A DNA stretch of 64,000 bases from Auanema rhodensis (GCA_964057225.1 CAXKVF010000090.1:62001-126000); one strand, 5' to 3'; counted from the stretch's first letter, positions 40,837 through 54,739 are shown. Notes: a model not told the origin generated them from the sequence alone. Program-made: numbers and translations.

Positions 40837-41012
40837 TGTCCATATTAGTCTAAAAACAAATTTTTGTTGATATTGGTGGATGGTAACCATGACTTTGTAA
40901 TTTACGTGAACTTTAATTTATGCTTATTAAGTGTACACATGATGTGCACTTGGTATGTAACTCGCTTCACGTGAAAGATAAAGAGATGCGGTTTTCAAAA
41001 TTAGATTCCCCA
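40837..41012. repeat. Divergent monomer n232
   Basis: This copy shares the three clustered changes of n230 (CTTATT, AAGTG and ACACATG, from 40923) at an offset of exactly 352 bp. It adds TTTTTGTTGATATT, GGTGGATGG and TTTGTAATT. With about seven substitutions it is the most diverged monomer I found. The monomer between the pair (n231) is ordinary C class, so the pair probably reflects duplication of a two-monomer unit or gene conversion. Confidence 0.75.
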
Positions 41013-42420
41013 TGTCCATATTAGTCTAAAAACAAATTTTTATTGATATTGCTTCATGGTAACCATGACTTTGAAATTTACGTGAACTTTAATTTATGCT
41101 AATTAAATGTACACGTGATGTGCACTTGGTATGTAACTCGCTTCACGTGAAAGATAAAGAGATGCGGTTTTCAAAATTAGATTCCCCATGTCCATATTAG
41201 TCTAAAAACAAATTTTTATTGATATTGCTTCATGGTAACCATGACTTTGAAATTTACGTGAACTTTAATTTATGCTAATTAAATGTACACGTGATGTGCA
41301 CTTGGTATGTAACTCGCTTCACGTGAAAGATAAAAAGATGCGGTTTTCAAAATTAGATTCCCCATGTCCATATTAGTCTAAAAACAAATTTTTATTGATA
41401 TTGCTTCATGGTAACCATGACTTTGAAATTTACGTGAACTTTAATTTATGCTAATTAAATGTACACGTGATGTGCACTTGGTATGTAACTCGCTTCACGT
41501 GAAAGATAAAGAGATGCGGTTTTCAAAATTAGATTCCCCATGTCCATATTAGTCTAAAAACAAATTTTTATTGATATTGCTTCATGGTAACCATGACTTT
41601 GAAATTTACGTGAACTTTAATTTATGCTAATTAAATGTACACGTGATGTGCACTTGGTATGTAACTCGCTTCACGTGAAAGATAAAGAGATGCGGTTTTC
41701 AAAATTAGATTCCCCATGTCCATATTAGTCTAAAAACAAATTTTTATTGATATTGGTGCATGGTAACCATGACTTTGAAATTTACGTGAACTTTAATTTA
41801 TGCTAATTAAATGTACACGTGATGTGCACTTGGTATGTAACTCGCTTCACGTGAAAGATAAAGAGATGCGGTTTTCAAAATTAGATTCCCCATGTCCATA
41901 TTAGTCTAAAAACAAATTTTTATTGAAATTGCTTCATGGTAACCATGACTTTGAAATTTACGTGAACTTTAATTTATGCTAATTAAATGTACACGTGATG
42001 TGCACTTGGTATGTAACTCGCTTCACGTGAAAGATAAAGAGATGCGGTTTTCAAAATTAGATTCCCCATGTCCATATTAGTCTAAAAACAAATTTTTATT
42101 GATATTGGTTCATGGTAACCATGACTTTGAAATTTACGTGAACTTTAATTTATGCTAATTAAATGTACACGTGATGTGCACTTGGTATGTAACTCGCTTC
42201 ACGTGAAAGATAAAGAGATGCGGTTTTCAAAATTAGATTCCCCATGTCCATATTAGTCTAAAAACAAATTTTTATTGATATTGGTTCATGGTAACCATGA
42301 CTTTGAAATTTACGTGAACTTTAATTTATGCTAATTAAATGTACACGTGATGTGCACTTGGTATGTAACTCGCTTCACGTGAAAGATAAAGAGATGCGGT
42401 TTTCAAAATTAGATTCCCCA

Positions 42421-44532
42421 TGTCCATATTAGTCTAAAAACAAATTTTTATTGATATTGGTGCATGGTAACCATGACTTTGAAATTTACGTGAACTTTAA
42501 TTTATGCTTATTAAATGTACACGTGATGTGCACTTGGTATGTAACTCGCTTCACGTGAAAGATAAAGAAATGCGGTTTTCAAAATTAGATTCCCCATGTC
42601 CATATTAGTCTAAAAACAAATTTTTATTGATATTGGTTCATGGTAACCATGACTTTGAAATTTACGTGAACTTTAATTTATGCTAATTAAATGTACACGT
42701 GATGTGCACTTGGTATGTAACTCGCTTCACGTGAAAGATAAAGAGATGCGGTTTTCAAAATTAGATTCCCCATGTCCATATTAGTCTAAAAACAAATTTT
42801 TATTGATATTGGTTCATGGTAACCATGACTTTGAAATTTACGTGAACTTTAATTTATGCTAATTAAATGTACACGTGATGTGCACTTGGTATGTAACTCG
42901 CTTCACGTGAAAGATAAAGAGATGCGGTTTTCAAAATTAGATTCCCCATGTCCATATTAGTCTAAAAACAAATTTTTATTGATATTGGTGCATGGTAACC
43001 ATGACTTTGAAATTTACGTGAACTTTAATTTATGCTAATTAAATGTACACGTGATGTGCACTTGGTATGTAACTCGCTTCACGTGAAAGATAAAGAGATG
43101 CGGTTTTCAAAATTAGATTCCCCATGTCCATATTAGTCTAAAAACAAATTTTTATTGATATTGGTGCATGGTAACCATGACTTTGAAATTTACGTGAACT
43201 TTAATTTATGCTAATTAAATGTACACGTGATGTGCACTTGGTATGTAACTCGCTTCACGTGAAAGATAAAGAGATGCGGTTTTTAAAATTAGATTCCCCA
43301 TGTCCATATTAGTCTAAAAACAAATTTTTATTGATATTGCTTCATGGTAACCATGACTTTGAAATTTACGTGAACTTTAATTTATGCTAATTAAATGTAC
43401 ACGTGATGTGCACTTGGTATGTAACTCGCTTCACGTGAAAGATAAAGAGATGCGGTTTTCAAAATTAGATTCCCCATGTCCATATTAGTCTAAAAACAAA
43501 TTTTTATTGATATTGCTTCATGGTAACCATGACTTTGAAATTTACGTGAACTTTAATTTATGCTAATTAAATGTACACGTGATGTGCACTTGGTATGTAA
43601 CTCGCTTCAAGTGAAAGATAAAGAGATGCGGTTTTCAAAATTAGATTCCCCATGTCCATATTAGTCTAAAAACAAATTTTTATTGATATTGCTTCATGGT
43701 AACCATGACTTTGAAATTTACGTGAACTTTAATTTATGCTAATTAAATGTACACGTGATGTGCACTTGGTATGTAACTCGCTTCACGTGAAAGATAAAAA
43801 GATGCGGTTTTCAAAATTAGATTCCCCATGTCCATATTAGTCTAAAAACAAATTTTTATTGATATTGCTTCATGGTAACCATGACTTTGAAATTTACGTG
43901 AACTTTAATTTATGCTAATTAAATGTACACGTGATGTGCACTTGGTATGTAACTCGCTTCACGTGAAAGATAAAGAGATGCGGTTTTCAAAATTAGATTC
44001 CCCATGTCCATATTAGTCTAAAAACAAATTTTTATTGATATTGCTTCATGGTAACCATGACTTTGAAATTTACGTGAACTTTAATTTATGCTAATTAAAA
44101 GTACACGTGATGTGCACTTGGTATGTAACTCGCTTCACGTGAAAGATAAAGAGATGCGGTTTTCAAAATTAGATTCCCCATGTCCATATTAGTCTAAAAA
44201 CAAATTTTTATTGATATTGGTTCATGGTAACCATGACTTTGAAATTTACGTGAACTTTAATTTATGCTAATTAAATGTACACGTGATGTGCACTTGGTAT
44301 GTAACTCGCTTCACGTGAAAGATAAAGAGATGCGGTTTTCAAAATTAGATTCCCCATGTCCATATTAGTCTAAAAACAAATTTTTATTGATATTGGTTCA
44401 TGGTAACCATGACTTTGAAATTTACGTGAACTTTAATTTATGCTAATTAAATGTACACGTGATGTGCACTTGGTATGTAACTCGCTTCACGTGAAAGATA
44501 AAGAGATGCGGTTTTCAAAATTAGATTCCCCA
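42421..44532. repeat. Domain E module 12 (n241-n252)
   Basis: The unit starts with a G-class monomer joining GCTTATTAAATG (42507) and AAGAAATG, then T, T, G, a G monomer with GGTTTTTAAAA (43284), five C-class monomers, T, T. Within the C run, n247 has CTTCAAGTG (43610), n248 AAAAAGATG, and n250 AAAAGTACAC (44100). The next module starts 2112 bp (12 monomers) later with the same GCTTATTAA marker. Confidence 0.8.
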
Positions 44533-45940
44533 TGTCCATATTAGTCTAAAAACAAATTTTTATTGATATTGGTGCATGGTAACCATGACTTTGAAATTTA
44601 CGTGAACTTTAATTTATGCTTATTAAATGTACACGTGATGTGCACTTGGTATGTAACTCGCTTCACGTGAAAGATAAAGAAATGCGGTTTTCAAAATTAG
44701 ATTCCCCATGTCCATATTAGTCTAAAAACAAATTTTTATTGATATTGGTTCATGGTAACCATGACTTTGAAATTTACGTGAACTTTAATTTATGCTAATT
44801 AAATGTACACGTGATGTGCACTTGGTATGTAACTCGCTTCACGTGAAAGATAAAGAGATGCGGTTCTCAAAATTAGATTCCCCATGTCCATATTAGTCTA
44901 AAAACAAATTTTTATTGATATTGCTTCATGGTAACCATGACTTTGAAATTTACGTGAACTTTAATTTATGCTAATTAAATGTACACGTGATGTGCACTTG
45001 GTATGTAACTCGCTTCACGTGAAAGATAAAGAGATGCGGTTTTCAAAATTAGATTCCCCATGTCCATATTAGTCTAAAAACAAATTTTTATTGATATTGG
45101 TGCATGGTAACCATGACTTTGAAATTTACGTGAACTTTAATTTATGCTAATTAAATGTACACGTGATGTGCACTTGGTATGTAACTCGCTTCACGTGAAA
45201 GATAAAGAGATGCGGTTTTCAAAATTAGATTCCCCATGTCCATATTAGTCTAAAAACAAATTTTTATTGAAATTGCTTCATGGTAACCATGACTTTGAAA
45301 CTTACGTGAACTTTAATTTATGCTAATTAAATGTACACGTGATGTGCACTTGGTATGTAACTCGCTTCACGTGAAAGATAAAGAGATGCGGTTTTCAAAA
45401 TTAGATTCCCCATGTCCATATTAGTCTAAAAACAAATTTTTATTGATATTGGTTCATGGTAACCATGACTTTGAAATTTACGTGAACTTTAATTTATGCT
45501 AATTAAATGTACACGTGATGTGCACTTGGTATGTAACTCGCTTCACGTGAAAGATAAAGAGATGCGGTTTTCAAAATTAGATTCCCCATGTCCATATTAG
45601 TCTAAAAACAAATTTTTATTGATATTGGTTCATGGTAACCATGACTTTGAAATTTACGTGAACTTTAATTTATGCTAATTAAATGTACACGTGATGTGCA
45701 CTTGGTATGTAACTCGCTTCACGTGAAAGATAAAGAGATGCGGTTTTCAAAATTAGATTCCCCATGTCCATATTAGTCTAAAAACAAATTTTTATTGATA
45801 TTGGTTCATGGTAACCATGACTTTGAAATTTACGTGAACTTTAATTTATGCTAATTAAATGTACACGTGATGTGCACTTGGTATGTAACTCGCTTCACGT
45901 GAAAGATAAAGAGATGCGGTTTTCAAAATTAGATTCCCCA
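44533..45940. repeat. Domain E module 8 (n253-n260)
   Basis: Order: G with GCTTATTAA and AAGAAATG (44619), T with GGTTCTCAAAA (44866), C, G, a C-class monomer with TTGAAATTGC and GAAACTTACG (45301), T, T, T. The first seven monomers recur 8 monomers later (first six or seven of the module at 45941) and 22 monomers later (module at 48405). Confidence 0.82.
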
Positions 45941-48404
45941 TGTCCATATTAGTCTAAAAACAAATTTTTATTGATATTGGTGCATGGTAACCATGACTTT
46001 GAAATTTACGTGAACTTTAATTTATGCTTATTAAATGTACACGTGATGTGCACTTGGTATGTAACTCGCTTCACGTGAAAGATAAAGAAATGCGGTTTTC
46101 AAAATTAGATTCCCCATGTCCATATTAGTCTAAAAACAAATTTTTATTGATATTGGTTCATGGTAACCATGACTTTGAAATTTACGTGAACTTTAATTTA
46201 TGCTAATTAAATGTACACGTGATGTGCACTTGGTATGTAACTCGCTTCACGTGAAAGATAAAGAGATGCGGTTCTCAAAATTAGATTCCCCATGTCCATA
46301 TTAGTCTAAAAACAAATTTTTATTGATATTGCTTCATGGTAACCATGACTTTGAAATTTACGTGAACTTTAATTTATGCTAATTAAATGTACACGTGATG
46401 TGCACTTGGTATGTAACTCGCTTCACGTGAAAGATAAAGAGATGCGGTTTTCAAAATTAGATTCCCCATGTCCATATTAGTCTAAAAACAAATTTTTATT
46501 GATATTGGTGCATGGTAACCATGACTTTGAAATTTACGTGAACTTTAATTTATGCTAATTAAATGTACACGTGATGTGCACTTGGTATGTAACTCGCTTC
46601 ACGTGAAAGATAAAGAGATGCGGTTTTCAAAATTAGATTCCCCATGTCCATATTAGTCTAAAAACAAATTTTTATTGAAATTGCTTCATGGTAACCATGA
46701 CTTTGAAACTTACGTGAACTTTAATTTATGCTAATTAAATGTACACGTGATGTGCACTTGGTATGTAACTCGCTTCACGTGAAAGATAAAGAGATGCGGT
46801 TTTCAAAATTAGATTCCCCATGTCCATATTAGTCTAAAAACAAATTTTTATTGATATTGGTTCATGGTAACCATGACTTTGAAATTTACGTGAACTTTAA
46901 TTTATGCTAATTAAATGTACACGTGATGTGCACTTGGTATGTAACTCGCTTCACGTGAAAGATAAAGAGATGCGGTTTTCAAAATTAGATTCCCCATGTC
47001 CATATTAGTCTAAAAACAAATTTTTATTGATATTGGTTCATGGTAACCATGACTTTGAAATTTACGTGAACTTTAATTTATGCTAATTAAATGTACACGT
47101 GATGTGCACTTGGTATGTAACTCGCTTCACGTGAAAGATAAAGAGATGCGGTTTTTAAAATTAGATTCCCCATGTCCATATTAGTCTAAAAACAAATTTT
47201 TATTGATATTGCTTCATGGTAACCATGACTTTGAAATTTACGTGAACTTTAATTTATGCTAATTAAATGTACACGTGATGTGCACTTGGTATGTAACTCG
47301 CTTCACGTGAAAGATAAAGAGATGCGGTTTTCAAAATTAGATTCCCCATGTCCATATTAGTCTAAAAACAAATTTTTATTGATATTGCTTCATGGTAACC
47401 ATGACTTTGAAATTTACGTGAACTTTAATTTATGCTAATTAAATGTACACGTGATGTGCACTTGGTATGTAACTCGCTTCAAGTGAAAGATAAAGAGATG
47501 CGGTTTTCAAAATTAGATTCCCCATGTCCATATTAGTCTAAAAACAAATTTTTATTGATATTGCTTCATGGTAACCATGACTTTGAAATTTACGTGAACT
47601 TTAATTTATGCTAATTAAATGTACACGTGATGTGCACTTGGTATGTAACTCGCTTCACGTGAAAGATAAAAAGATGCGGTTTTCAAAATTAGATTCCCCA
47701 TGTCCATATTAGTCTAAAAACAAATTTTTATTGATATTGCTTCATGGTAACCATGACTTTGAAATTTACGTGAACTTTAATTTATGCTAATTAAATGTAC
47801 ACGTGATGTGCACTTGGTATGTAACTCGCTTCACGTGAAAGATAAAGAGATGCGGTTTTCAAAATTAGATTCCCCATGTCCATATTAGTCTAAAAACAAA
47901 TTTTTATTGATATTGCTTCATGGTAACCATGACTTTGAAATTTACGTGAACTTTAATTTATGCTAATTAAAAGTACACGTGATGTGCACTTGGTATGTAA
48001 CTCGCTTCACGTGAAAGATAAAGAGATGCGGTTTTCAAAATTAGATTCCCCATGTCCATATTAGTCTAAAAACAAATTTTTATTGATATTGGTTCATGGT
48101 AACCATGACTTTGAAATTTACGTGAACTTTAATTTATGCTAATTAAATGTACACGTGATGTGCACTTGGTATGTAACTCGCTTCACGTGAAAGATAAAGA
48201 GATGCGGTTTTCAAAATTAGATTCCCCATGTCCATATTAGTCTAAAAACAAATTTTTATTGATATTGGTTCATGGTAACCATGACTTTGAAATTTACGTG
48301 AACTTTAATTTATGCTAATTAAATGTACACGTGATGTGCACTTGGTATGTAACTCGCTTCACGTGAAAGATAAAGAGATGCGGTTTTCAAAATTAGATTC
48401 CCCA
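45941..48404. repeat. Domain E module 14 (n261-n274)
   Basis: This unit joins the start of module 8 (GCTTATTAA 46027, TTCTCAAAA 46274, GAAACTTACG 46709) to the second part of module 12 (GGTTTTTAAAA 47156, CTTCAAGTG 47482, AAAAAGATG about 47670, AAAAGTACAC 47972). The join falls at n267, a T-class monomer carrying the TTTTTAAAA change that sits on a G-class monomer in module 12. It looks like a recombinant of the two neighbours. Confidence 0.8.
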
Positions 48405-49636
48405 TGTCCATATTAGTCTAAAAACAAATTTTTATTGATATTGGTGCATGGTAACCATGACTTTGAAATTTACGTGAACTTTAATTTATGCTTATTAAAT
48501 GTACACGTGATGTGCACTTGGTATGTAACTCGCTTCACGTGAAAGATAAAGAAATGCGGTTTTCAAAATTAGATTCCCCATGTCCATATTAGTCTAAAAA
48601 CAAATTTTTATTGATATTGGTTCATGGTAACCATGACTTTGAAATTTACGTGAACTTTAATTTATGCTAATTAAATGTACACGTGATGTGCACTTGGTAT
48701 GTAACTCGCTTCACGTGAAAGATAAAGAGATGCGGTTCTCAAAATTAGATTCCCCATGTCCATATTAGTCTAAAAACAAATTTTTATTGATATTGCTTCA
48801 TGGTAACCATGACTTTGAAATTTACGTGAACTTTAATTTATGCTAATTAAATGTACACGTGATGTGCACTTGGTATGTAACTCGCTTCACGTGAAAGATA
48901 AAGAGATGCGGTTTTCAAAATTAGATTCCCCATGTCCATATTAGTCTAAAAACAAATTTTTATTGATATTGGTGCATGGTAACCATGACTTTGAAATTTA
49001 CGTGAACTTTAATTTATGCTAATTAAATGTACACGTGATGTGCACTTGGTATGTAACTCGCTTCACGTGAAAGATAAAGAGATGCGGTTTTCAAAATTAG
49101 ATTCCCCATGTCCATATTAGTCTAAAAACAAATTTTTATTGAAATTGCTTCATGGTAACCATGACTTTGAAACTTACGTGAACTTTAATTTATGCTAATT
49201 AAATGTACACGTGATGTGCACTTGGTATGTAACTCGCTTCACGTGAAAGATAAAGAGATGCGGTTTTCAAAATTAGATTCCCCATGTCCATATTAGTCTA
49301 AAAACAAATTTTTATTGATATTGGTTCATGGTAACCATGACTTTGAAATTTACGTGAACTTTAATTTATGCTAATTAAATGTACACGTGATGTGCACTTG
49401 GTATGTAACTCGCTTCACGTGAAAGATAAAGAGATGCGGTTTTCAAAATTAGATTCCCCATGTCCATATTAGTCTAAAAACAAATTTTTATTGATATTGG
49501 TTCATGGTAACCATGACTTTGAAATTTACGTGAACTTTAATTTATGCTAATTAAATGTACACGTGATGTGCACTTGGTATGTAACTCGCTTCACGTGAAA
49601 GATAAAGAGATGCGGTTTTCAAAATTAGATTCCCCA
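48405..49636. repeat. Domain E module 7 (n275-n281)
   Basis: Seven monomers repeat the order G (GCTTATTAA, 48491), T (TTCTCAAAA, 48738), C, G, C (GAAACTTACG, 49173), T, T. With the run before it, n267-n281 (46997-49636) matches n245-n259 (43125-45764) at an offset of 22 monomers (3872 bp). The next unit begins at 49637 with the same GCTTATTAA marker (49723) but is cut short after one further monomer. Confidence 0.82.
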
Positions 49637-49812
49637 TGTCCATATTAGTCTAAAAACAAATTTTTATTGATATTGGTGCATGGTAACCATGACTTTGAAA
49701 TTTACGTGAACTTTAATTTATGCTTATTAAATGTACACGTGATGTGCACTTGGTATGTAACTCGCTTCACGTGAAAGATAAAGAAATGCGGTTTTCAAAA
49801 TTAGATTCCCCA

Positions 49813-49987
49813 TGTCCATATTAGTCTAAAAACAAATTTTTATTGATATTGGTTCATGGTAACCATGACTTTGAAATTTACGTGAACTTTAATTTATGCT
49901 AATTAAATGTACACGTGATGTGCACTTGGTATGTAACTCGCTTCACGTGAAAGATAAAGAGATGCGATTTCAAAATTAGATTCCCCA
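49813..49987. repeat. 175-bp monomer n283, only length variant
   Basis: Near 49966 the consensus GATGCGGTTTTCAAAA is replaced by GATGCGATTTCAAAA, one base shorter and also changed from G to A. This is the only point in 64 kb where the 176-bp phase shifts: TGTCC positions fit 5+176n up to 49813 and 49988+176n afterwards. It lies at the change from domain E to domain F. It also disrupts TGCGGTTTTC, which is otherwise nearly invariant. Confidence 0.95.
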
Positions 49988-51043
49988 TGTCCATATTAGT
50001 CTAAAAACAAATTTTTATTGATATTGGTTCATGGTAACCATGACTTTGAAATTTACGTGAACTTTAATATATGCTAATTAAATGTACACGTGATGTGCAC
50101 TTGGTATGTAACTCGCTTCACGTGAAAGATAAAGAGATGCGGTTTTCAAAATTAGATTCCCCTTGTCCATATTAGTCTAAAAACAAATTTTTATTGATAT
50201 TGGTTCATGGTAACCATGACTTTGAAATTTACGTGAACTTTAATTTATGCTAATTAAATGTACACGTGATGTGCACTTGGTATGTAACTCGCTTCACGTG
50301 AAAGATAAAGAGATGCGGTTTTCAAAATTAGATTCCCCATGTCCATATTAGTCTAAAAACAAATTTTTATTGAAATTGCTTCATGGTAACCATGACTTTG
50401 AAATTTACGTGAACTTTAATTTATGCTAATTAAATGTACACGTGATGTGCACTTGGTATGTAACTCGCTTCACGTGAAAGATAAAGAGATGCGGTTTTCA
50501 AAATTAGATTCCCCATGTCCATATTAGTCTAAAAACAAATTTTTATTGATATTGGTTCATGGTAACCATGACTTTGAAATTTACGTGAACTTTAATTTAT
50601 GCTAATTAAATGTACACGTGATGTGCACTTGGTATGTAACTCGCTTCACGTGAAAGATAAAGAGATGCGGTTTTCAAAATTAGATTCCCCATGTCCATAT
50701 TAGTCTAAAAACAAATTTTTATTGATATTGCTTCATGGTAACCATGACTTTGAAATTTACGTGAACTTTAATTTATGCTAATTAAATGTACACGTGATGT
50801 GCACTTGGTATGTAACTCGCTTCACGTGAAAGATAAAGAGATGCGGTTTTCAAAATTAGATTCCCCATGTCCATATTAGTCTAAAAACAAATTTTTATTG
50901 ATATTGGTTCATGGTAACCATGACTTTGAAATTTACGTGAACTTTAATTTATGCTAATTAAATGTACACGTGATGTGCACTTGGTATGTAACTCGCTTCA
51001 CGTGAAAGATAAAGAGATGCGGTTTTCAAAATTAGATTCCCCA
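49988..51043. repeat. Start of domain F (n284-n289)
   Basis: Six monomers after the length variant mix markers from several places. They show TTTAATATATGC near 50067, CCCTTGTCC at about 50163 (also seen near 36964 and 37140 in domain D), TTGAAATTGC at about 50371 (a domain E marker), and then alternating T and C classes. No HOR is recognisable here, which fits a junction. Confidence 0.6.
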
Positions 51044-54000
51044 TGTCCATATTAGTCTAAAAACAAATTTTTATTGATATTGGTGCATGGTAACCATGAC
51101 TTTGAAATTTACGTGAACTTTAATTTATGCTAATTAAATGTACACGTTATGTGCACTTGGTATGTAACTCGCTTCACGTGAAAGATAAAGAGATGCGGTT
51201 TTCAAAATTAGATTCCCCATGTCCATATTAGTCTAAAAACAAATTTTTATTGATATTGGTTCATGGTAACCATGACTTTGAAATTTACGTGAACTTTAAT
51301 TTATGCTAATTAAATGTACACGTGATGTGCACTTGGTATGTAACTCGCTTCACGTGAAAGATAAAGAGATGCGGTTTTCAAAATTAGATTCCCCATGTCC
51401 ATATTAGTCTAAAAACAAATTTTTATTGATATTGCTTCATGGTAACCATGACTTTGAAATTTACGTGAACTTTAATTTATGCTAATTAAATGTACACGTG
51501 ATGTGCACTTGGTATGTAACTCGCTTCACGTGAAAGATAAAGAGATGCGGTTTTCAAAATTAGATTCCCCATGTCCATATTAGTCTAAAAACAAATTTTT
51601 ATTGATATTGGTTCATGGTAACCATGACTTTGAAATTTACGTGAACTTTAATTTATGCTAATTAAATGTACACGTGATGTGCACTTGGTATGTAACTCGC
51701 TTCACGTGAAAGATAAAGAGATGCGGTTTTCAAAATTAGATTCCCCATGTCCATATTAGTCTAAAAACAAATTTTTATTGATATTGGTTCATGGTAACCA
51801 TGACTTTGAAATTTACGTGAACTTTAATTTATGCTAATTAAATGTACACGTGATGTGCACTTGGTATGTAACTCGCTTCACGTGAAAGATAAAGAGATGC
51901 GGTTTTCAAAATTAGATTCCCCATGTCCATATTAGTCTAAAAACAAATTTTTATTGATATTGGTGCATGGTAACCATGACTTTGAAATTTACGTGAACTT
52001 TAATTTATGCTAATTAAATGTACACGTGATGTGCACTTGGTATGCAACTCGCTTCACGTGAAAGATAAAGAAATGCGGTTTTCAAAATTAGATTCCCCAT
52101 GTCCATATTAGTCTAAAAACAAATTTTTATTGATATTGGTGCATGGTAACCATGACTTTGAAATTTACGTGAACTTTAATTTATGCTAATTAAATGTACA
52201 CGTGATGTGCACTTGGTATGTAACTCGCTTCACGTGAAAGATAAAGAAATGCGGTTTTCAAAATTAGATTCCCCATGTCCATATTAGTCTAAAAACAAAT
52301 TTTTATTGATATTGGTTCATGGTAACCATGACTTTGAAATTTACGTGAACTTTAATTTATGCTAATTAAATGTACACGTTATGTGCACTTGGTATGTAAC
52401 TCGCTTCACGTGAAAGATAAAGAGATGCGGTTTTCAAAATTAGATTCCCCATGTCCATATTAGTCTAAAAACAAATTTTTATTGATATTGGTTCATGGTA
52501 ACCATGACTTTGAAATTTACGTGAACTTTAATTTATGCTAATTAAATGTACACGTGATGTGCACTTGGTATGTAACTCGCTTCACGTGAAAGATAAAGAG
52601 ATGCGGTTTTCAAAATTAGATTCCCCATGTCCATATTAGTCTAAAAACAAATTTTTATTGATATTGCTTCATGGTAACCATGACTTTGAAATTTACGTGA
52701 ACTTTAATTTATGCTAATTAAATGTACACGTGATGTGCACTTGGTATGTAACTCGCTTCACGTGAAAGATAAAGAGATGCGGTTTTCAAAATTAGATTCC
52801 TCATGTCCATATTAGTCTAAAAACAAATTTTTATTGATATTGGTTCATGGTAACCATGACTTTGAAATTTACGTGAACTTTAATTTATGCTAATTAAATG
52901 TACACGTGATGTGCACTTGGTATGTAACTCGCTTCACGTGAAAGATAAAGAGATGCGGTTTTCAAAATTAGATTCCCCATGTCCATATTAGTCTAAAAAC
53001 AAATTTTTATTGATATTGCTTCATGGTAACCATGACTTTGAAATTTACGTGAACTTTAATTTATGCTAATTAAATGTACACGTGATGTGCACTTGGTATG
53101 TAACTCGCTTCACGTGAAAGATAAAGAGATGCGGTTTTCAAAATTAGATTCCCCATGTCCATATTAGTCTAAAAACAAATTTTTATTGATATTGGTTCAT
53201 GGTAACCATGACTTTGAAATTTACGTGAACTTTAATTTATGCTAATTAAATGTACACGTGATGTGCACTTGGTATATAACTCGCTTCACGTGAAAGATAA
53301 AGAGATGCGGTTTTCAAAATTAGATTCCCCATGTCCATATTAGTCTAAAAACAAATTTTTATTGATATTGGTGCATGGTAACCATGACTTTGAAATTTAC
53401 GTGAACTTTAATTTATGCTAATTAAATGTACACGTGATGTGCACTTGGTATGTAACTCGCTTCACGTGAAAGATAAAGAAATGCGGTTTTCAAAATTAGA
53501 TTCCCCATGTCCATATTAGTCTAAAAACAAATTTTTATTGATATTGGTTCATGGTAACCATGACTTTGAAATTTACGTGAACTTTAATTTATGCTAATTA
53601 AATGTACACGTTATGTGCACTTGGTATGTAACTCGCTTCACGTGAAAGATAAAGAGATGCGGTTTTCAAAATTAGATTCCCCATGTCCATATTAGTCTAA
53701 AAACAAATTTTTATTGATATTGGTTCATGGTAACCATGACTTTGAAATTTACGTGAACTTTAATTTATGCTAATTAAATGTACACGTGATGTGCACTTGG
53801 TATGTAACTCGCTTCACGTGAAAGATAAAGAGATGCGGTTTTCAAAATTAGATTCCCCATGTCCATATTAGTCTAAAAACAAATTTTTATTGATATTGCT
53901 TCATGGTAACCATGACTTTGAAATTTACGTGAACTTTAATTTATGCTAATTAAATGTACACGTGATGTGCACTTGGTATGTAACTCGCTTCACGTGAAAG

Positions 54001-54563
54001 ATAAAGAGATGCGGTTTTCAAAATTAGATTCCCCATGTCCATATTAGTCTAAAAACAAATTTTTATTGATATTGGTTCATGGTAACCATGACTTTGAAAT
54101 TTACGTGAACTTTAATTTATGCTAATTAAATGTACACGTGATGTGCACTTGGTATGTAACTCGCTTCACGTGAAAGATAAAGAGATGCGGTTTTCAAAAT
54201 TAGATTCCCCATGTCCATATTAGTCTAAAAACAAATTTTTATTGATATTGGTTCATGGTAACCATGACTTTGAAATTTACGTGAACTTTAATTTATGCTA
54301 ATTAAATGTACACGTGATGTGCACTTGGTATGTAACTCGCTTCACGTGAAAGATAAAGAGATGCGGTTTTCAAAATTAGATTCCCCATGTCCATATTAGT
54401 CTAAAAACAAATTTTTATTGATATTGGTGCATGGTAACCATGACTTTGAAATTTACGTGAACTTTAATTTATGCTAATTAAATGTACACGTGATGTGCAC
54501 TTGGTATGTAACTCGCTTCACGTGAAAGATAAAGAAATGCGGTTTTCAAAATTAGATTCCCCA
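51044..54563. repeat. Domain F 7-monomer repeat (n290-n309)
   Basis: CACGTTATG recurs at 51148, 52380 and 53612, exactly 1232 bp (7 monomers) apart. AAGAAATG follows the same rhythm (52248 and 53480, then 54536 after six monomers). Classes run T, T, C, T, then C or T, and G with AAGAAATG, in the second and third units. The first unit has an extra AAGAAATG monomer (52072) and the last is one monomer short. Private changes include TATGCAACTC near 52045, TCCTCATG near 52801 and TATATAAC at 53276. Confidence 0.75.
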
Positions 54564-54739
54564 TGTCCATATTAGTCTAAAAACAAATTTTTATTGATAT
54601 TGGTTCATGGTAACCATGACTTTGAAATTTACGTGAACTTTAATTTATGCTAATTAAATGTACACGTGATGTGCACTTGGTATGTAACTCGCTTCACGTG
54701 AAAGATAAAGAGATGCGGTTTTCAAAATTAGATTCCCCA

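Larger units (their letters stand above)
36613..42420. repeat. Domain D: mixed and diverged monomers (n208-n240)
   Basis: This stretch shows no regular HOR and holds many single-copy variants: TCCAGATTAG at 36793, CCCTTGTCC at two successive junctions (about 36964 and 37140), GATTCATGG near 37533, TTTTAAATTT near 38080, CATAGTAACC near 38416, CGCGTCACG near 38500, GAAAAATAAAG near 40097 and CCATCTCC near 40310. Monomers n211-n215 repeat the marker order of domain B. Monomers n233-n236 form a C-class run including AAAAAGATG (about 41335), resembling the C-class runs of domain E. The stretch looks like a seam between homogenised domains. Confidence 0.65.
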
